NCBI GenBank assembly: GCA_019246455.1
Contig: JAFAQJ010000302.1
Coordinates: 1 to 11,068 of the forward strand
DNA length: 11,068 nt
Origin: Pseudolabrys sp.
Lineage (GTDB): Bacteria > Pseudomonadota > Alphaproteobacteria > Rhizobiales > Xanthobacteraceae
Direction of reading: 5' to 3'
The position numbers and the translations under genes are program-made. Position 1 is the first letter of the stretch. Every line of letters begins with the position of its first letter. Below, in pieces: positions 8,416 to 11,068 of the stretch. The notes below the pieces were generated by a model. It worked only from the letters and a program-made list of their open reading frames with translations, searched no databases and was not told the DNA's origin.

Positions 8416-8425
8416 GCCGAATGCC

Positions 8426-9436
8426 ATGGCATTACTCGAGATCGAGGACTTAACCGTTGAGTTTCCTTCGGCAGGCCAGCCGCTGCGCGCTGTTGACGGG
8501 GTGTCATTGAACCTGAACAAGGGCGAGGCGCTCGCCATCGTCGGAGAATCTGGTTCAGGCAAAAGCGTCGCGATGCTCGCGCTGATGGGCCTCGTGCCCT
8601 ACCCGGCGCAAGTCCGCGCAAGCCGGTTGATGTTCGACGGTCAGGACTTGCTCGGGCTGTCGGGACCGGCGCGCCGCAAGCTGAACGGCAAAGACATCGC
8701 CATGATCTTTCAGGAGCCGGCGACAAGCCTCAATCCTTCGTTTACCGTCGGCTTCCAGATCATCGAAACACTACGCCTCCATGAGGGCATGGATCGAAGG
8801 CGGGCGCGCGAACGTGCCGTCGAGCTGCTGGCGCAGGTCGGTATTCCCGCACCCGAGACACGGCTCGATGCCTATCCTCACCAGCTATCCGGCGGCATGA
8901 ATCAGCGGGTGATGATCGCTATCGCGATTGCCTGCAACCCGAAACTGCTGATTGCCGACGAGCCGACCACGGCCCTCGACGTCACCATCCAGGCACAGAT
9001 TCTCGATCTGCTGATGTCGCTGATGCACCAGCGCAACATGGCTTTGATCCTGATCACCCACAACATGGCGGTCGTTACCGAAACCGCGCAACGCGTCGCC
9101 GTCATGTATGCGGGGCAAATCATGGAGGAGCGCGCAAGCACCGACCTTTTCACCACGCCCCAGCATCCTTACACGCAGGCGCTGCTTGCTGCGCGTCCGG
9201 AGAGTCGCATTGGCGAGCGTCTGGCGACCATACCGGGTTCGGTGCCGAGTCTGACGCGACGTCCCTCCGGCTGCCTGTTTTCGCCGCGCTGTGCGTATGC
9301 CACGCCGCTCGCCCTTGATAAGCGGCCGCCGTTGCGAGCGTGGCAAAACGGCATGGTGCGTTGTCATTATCCGCTTGGCGATGCGACTCGCGAGGCGCGA
9401 ATTGAAGCCGACCGTCATGCCGCGGTGACGCCGTGA
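8426..9436 (+). CDS. dppD: Dipeptide ABC transporter ATPase DppD
   Basis: This gene encodes a 336-residue ATPase that powers dipeptide uptake as a heterodimer with DppF on the cytoplasmic side of DppBC. ABC motifs are Walker A GESGSGKS (40-47), Q-loop Gln96 in '[10 protein letters not shown]', signature LSGGMNQ (154-160), Walker B LLIADEP (174-180) with Glu179, and H-loop His212. The C-terminal oligopeptide-transporter domain begins at about 235 with '[12 protein letters not shown]' (247-258). In this domain DppD/OppD proteins normally have four cysteines that bind an iron-sulfur cluster. Here Cys283, Cys289 and Cys313 are present but the third position is Ala296, so the cluster is probably altered or absent. 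The start at 8426 was chosen over in-frame upstream codons because '[14 protein letters not shown]' is the standard N-terminus and begins 10 bases after the dppC stop. The Shine-Dalgarno is weak. Confidence 0.95.
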   Translation: MALLEIEDLTVEFPSAGQPLRAVDGVSLNLNKGEALAIVGESGSGKSVAMLALMGLVPYPAQVRASRLMFDGQDLLGLSGPARRKLNGKDIAMIFQEPATSLNPSFTVGFQIIETLRLHEGMDRRRARERAVELLAQVGIPAPETRLDAYPHQLSGGMNQRVMIAIAIACNPKLLIADEPTTALDVTIQAQILDLLMSLMHQRNMALILITHNMAVVTETAQRVAVMYAGQIMEERASTDLFTTPQHPYTQALLAARPESRIGERLATIPGSVPSLTRRPSGCLFSPRCAYATPLALDKRPPLRAWQNGMVRCHYPLGDATREARIEADRHAAVTP

Positions 9437-10443
9437 GCGCGCTGGTCACGGCAAAAGACCTGGTTCGAGTCTACCGTTCGAAGAGTAATCCTTTTGCTCC
9501 GCCGCAGGAGCTGCGCGCCGTGGGCGGCATATCGTTTTCGATCGAATCGGGCCGCACCCTCGCGGTAGTAGGCGAATCCGGTTGCGGCAAGTCCACGCTC
9601 GCACGCATGGTGACGCTGATCGAAAAGCCAGACGGAGGCACCCTATACCTGGACGGCGTGGATGCCGTTGACACGCCGGCGGCTGAAAAAAAGAGATTGC
9701 GCCGCACGGTGCAGTTGGTTTTCCAGAATCCTTATGGCTCGCTCAATCCGCGTAAGACGATCGGCGCCATCCTGGAAGACCCGCTGATCGTCAATATGGA
9801 TTTGCCGAAGTCGCAACGCCGCCTTCGCGTCGCCGAAATGCTGGAGCGCGTCGGACTTGGCGCGGAACACGCGCGCCGCTATCCGCACATGTTCTCGGGT
9901 GGCCAGCGTCAGCGCATTGCGATTGCCCGTGCCTTGATGCTGCAGCCAAAACTATTGGTGGCCGACGAGCCTGTTTCCGCGCTTGATGTCTCGGTCCAGG
10001 CGCAGGTGCTCAACCTCCTGCTGGATTTACAGGAGAAATTCCGCCTCGCGTACATGTTCATTTCGCACGATCTTGCTGTCGTGCGTTATGTCGCGCACGA
10101 CGTGCTCGTAATGTACCTCGGTCTTGCCGTCGAGCACGGCGCCAGAGACATGATTTTTGGCAAGCCGCTGCATCCTTACACACAGGTCTTGCTCGCCTCG
10201 ACGCCGTCGCTCGGCGGCGCCGCCCAGCGGCGACAAAAAGTCAAAGGCGAAGTGCCCTCGCCGCTCGACGTTCCGAAGGGTTGCGTGTTCTCAACGCGCT
10301 GCCCCTACGTCACGGACTTGTGCCGCAAGGAACGGCCGCCATTACGACCGGTCAGCGCACGACTGGTTGCCTGTCACTACGCCGAGCAATTCGTGAACGG
10401 CGGCATGGGAAGCCACGCGGTGGCGGTGGCGGCCACGCCGTAG
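9433..10443 (+). CDS. dppF: Dipeptide ABC transporter ATPase DppF
   Basis: This gene encodes a 336-residue ATPase, partner of DppD. Motifs are Walker A GESGCGKS (47-54), Q-loop Gln98 in '[14 protein letters not shown]', signature FSGGQRQ (154-160), Walker B LLVADEP (174-180) with Glu179, and H-loop His212 in '[20 protein letters not shown]'. The 'PYGSLNPR' segment and '[12 protein letters not shown]' (247-258) mark the OppF/DppF subfamily. The C-terminal domain carries all four cysteines of the iron-sulfur motif: 284, 290, 297 and 314. The start is GTG, whose GTGA overlaps the dppD TGA stop by 4 bases, so translation is coupled to DppD. No separate Shine-Dalgarno is needed or seen. The last 15 residues ('[14 protein letters not shown]') are a non-conserved tail. 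No terminator is seen after the stop. Confidence 0.96.
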   Translation: MSALVTAKDLVRVYRSKSNPFAPPQELRAVGGISFSIESGRTLAVVGESGCGKSTLARMVTLIEKPDGGTLYLDGVDAVDTPAAEKKRLRRTVQLVFQNPYGSLNPRKTIGAILEDPLIVNMDLPKSQRRLRVAEMLERVGLGAEHARRYPHMFSGGQRQRIAIARALMLQPKLLVADEPVSALDVSVQAQVLNLLLDLQEKFRLAYMFISHDLAVVRYVAHDVLVMYLGLAVEHGARDMIFGKPLHPYTQVLLASTPSLGGAAQRRQKVKGEVPSPLDVPKGCVFSTRCPYVTDLCRKERPPLRPVSARLVACHYAEQFVNGGMGSHAVAVAATP

Positions 10444-10877
10444 CGCGCCATGCCTATCGCAGATTTCTTTGCTCTAGAACTTATAAGTAGCGCCGACACG
10501 CACGGTGTCCGCAGCCGATTTGATTTCGTATGCGGCGAACCCTGGCGCGAGCGGCGCTGATCAGATACGGCAGGAAACTGCCCATCGCGTAGATCGACCG
10601 AGCCAAAATTCTTGACCTTGAATTCGACGCTGTCGGCGTGAGGCACAGGTGCTACGCAACGCTGCAAGCGACCGCCGAAAAGCGGGAAATCACATCGCTC
10701 CCGACGCCATGCGCATCATTGCGAAACTTATGGTTAACAGCCGGTAAAGACAGGTTCACTGCGCGGTCGCGCGTTTCTTTTGCGCCACAGCCGACACCGA
10801 TTGGTTAGCGGGGTCTTAACCCCCTCCCCCCTATTGTCTCGAAGTCCTTGGGGTGCGGGCATTTCTCCGCTGGCAAC
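10444..10877. other. 434-base region without an intact gene
   Basis: No intact reading frame with recognisable protein was found on either strand. The left part holds the remnant of an outer-membrane protein tail (10474-10560, minus). The right part holds a small GGGGT-CTTA-ACCCC hairpin (10810-10823) followed by a C-rich run, and presumably the promoter of the aminotransferase gene at 10878. An ATGGTTAA at 10730-10737 reads TTAACCAT on the other strand, a CtrA-like half-site by sequence, which is weak evidence on its own. Confidence 0.6.
10474..10560 (-). pseudogene. Remnant 3' end of an outer-membrane beta-barrel protein gene
   Basis: On the minus strand, the 28 codons ending at the TAG (10476-10474) translate to a peptide with 'GFAAYEIKSAADTVRVGATY' followed by K-F-stop. 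Alternating polar/hydrophobic residues and a terminal aromatic (Y-K-F) are the BamA-recognised last strand of outer-membrane beta-barrels. 'D-T-V-R-V-G-x-x-Y-K-F' is the usual ending of Omp25/porin-family proteins in Hyphomicrobiales. Immediately upstream the frame hits a TGA (10563-10561). The other two frames show no recognisable barrel sequence, so the gene appears truncated and frameshifted. A sequencing error could explain one frame break, but the missing remainder would still need explaining. The remnant is convergent with dppF. Confidence 0.5.
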
Positions 10878-11068
10878 ATGGTGTCGAGTTCTGTTCAGCG
10901 TGAGGTTACGGCGCCCACTGCCCCGGCCGGCGGTCGATCGCCTTTCGTGCGGCTCAACGAACTTCTCGCCGACATAAAACCTGGGAAAAACCCAATCATC
11001 CTCGCAGTCGGTGAGCCGCAACATCCCATTCCGAATTTTGTCGGGTCGGTGATTGCAGAGCATCTCGG
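10878..11068 (+). CDS. Class I/II PLP-dependent aminotransferase, N-terminal part (DapC-like; runs off window)
   Basis: The first 63 codons of a gene continue beyond the window. After a short Ala/Pro-rich start (residues 1-17), the protein reads 'SPFVRLNELLADIKPGKNPI' and then 'ILAVGEPQHPIPNFVGSVI'. The 'P-F-x-R-L-x-x-L-L' and '(S/A)-V-G-E-P-x-H-P-x-P' motifs are the N-terminal arm and substrate-pocket strand of fold-type I aminotransferases. They are especially like the alphaproteobacterial enzymes annotated as succinyldiaminopimelate aminotransferase (DapC, lysine/peptidoglycan precursor pathway). Aspartate or other amino-acid aminotransferase activity cannot be excluded from 63 residues, and the catalytic lysine lies outside. 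No clear Shine-Dalgarno precedes the ATG at 10878; in-frame GTG codons at 10881 and 10935 are alternative starts, though the second would remove part of the conserved arm. Confidence 0.75.
   Translation, partial: MVSSSVQREVTAPTAPAGGRSPFVRLNELLADIKPGKNPIILAVGEPQHPIPNFVGSVIAEHL

Noticed and set aside
8387..8425. Upstream in-frame ATG for dppD inside dppC
   Set aside because: It would add 13 residues unlike any DppD and overlap dppC by 29 bases; the 8426 start gives the normal N-terminus.
10730..10821. CtrA-like TTAACC motifs upstream of the aminotransferase gene
   Set aside because: Only half-sites are present, without the TTAA-N7-TTAA spacing; such short motifs are frequent by chance.
10734..11063. 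Minus-strand open frame (109 codons) at the right edge
   Set aside because: It is antisense to the recognisable aminotransferase start and shows no family motif.

Overview
The window looks like a chromosomal segment of a GC-rich alphaproteobacterium, most likely Hyphomicrobiales (Bradyrhizobium/Rhodopseudomonas/Xanthobacteraceae-like). The evidence is the high-GC codon use, the ubiH | tesB | glnK-amtB neighbourhood that I recall from that order, the DUF2927-type protein, and an outer-membrane-protein tail ending in Y-K-F. This assignment rests on recognition of families, not on a search.

Left part (1-2099). The 5' end of a ubiquinone-biosynthesis flavin monooxygenase gene (ubiH-like) runs leftward off the window. 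Divergent from it, tesB (acyl-CoA thioesterase II) is followed after 5 bases by a secreted DUF2927-type protein. That protein unusually carries an intact HELLH zinc-protease-like motif.

Middle part (2100-4752). This is a nitrogen-sensing and ammonium-uptake block with two tandem PII genes (75% identical by hand count) and one amtB. The second glnK and amtB form the classic glnK-amtB pair. They are preceded by a good -24 and imperfect -12 sigma-54-like element and a leader with two hairpins, and end at a strong intrinsic terminator. The uridylylated GlnK proteins are expected to sit on the AmtB trimer and block ammonium uptake when nitrogen is plentiful.

Right part (4753-10443). A complete five-gene dipeptide ABC transporter operon, dppABCDF, is tightly packed: a 4-base overlap at B/C, 10 bases at C/D and a 4-base GTGA overlap at D/F. 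A perfect 13-bp hairpin lies between dppA and dppB. It is typical of constructs where the binding-protein mRNA is made in excess over the membrane components. DppA binds the peptide in the periplasm, DppB/DppC form the channel and DppD/DppF are the paired ATPases. DppD has lost one of four cysteines of the C-terminal iron-sulfur motif that DppF keeps.

Right edge (10444-11068). About 430 bases lack an intact gene. They include what looks like the decayed 3' end of an outer-membrane beta-barrel gene on the minus strand. The 5' end of a class I/II PLP aminotransferase (DapC-like) then runs off the window. No mobile element, CRISPR array, tRNA or rRNA was seen. Most of the window is ordinary core metabolism and transport. 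I did not find a convincing new multi-gene system; the points worth checking are local anomalies.
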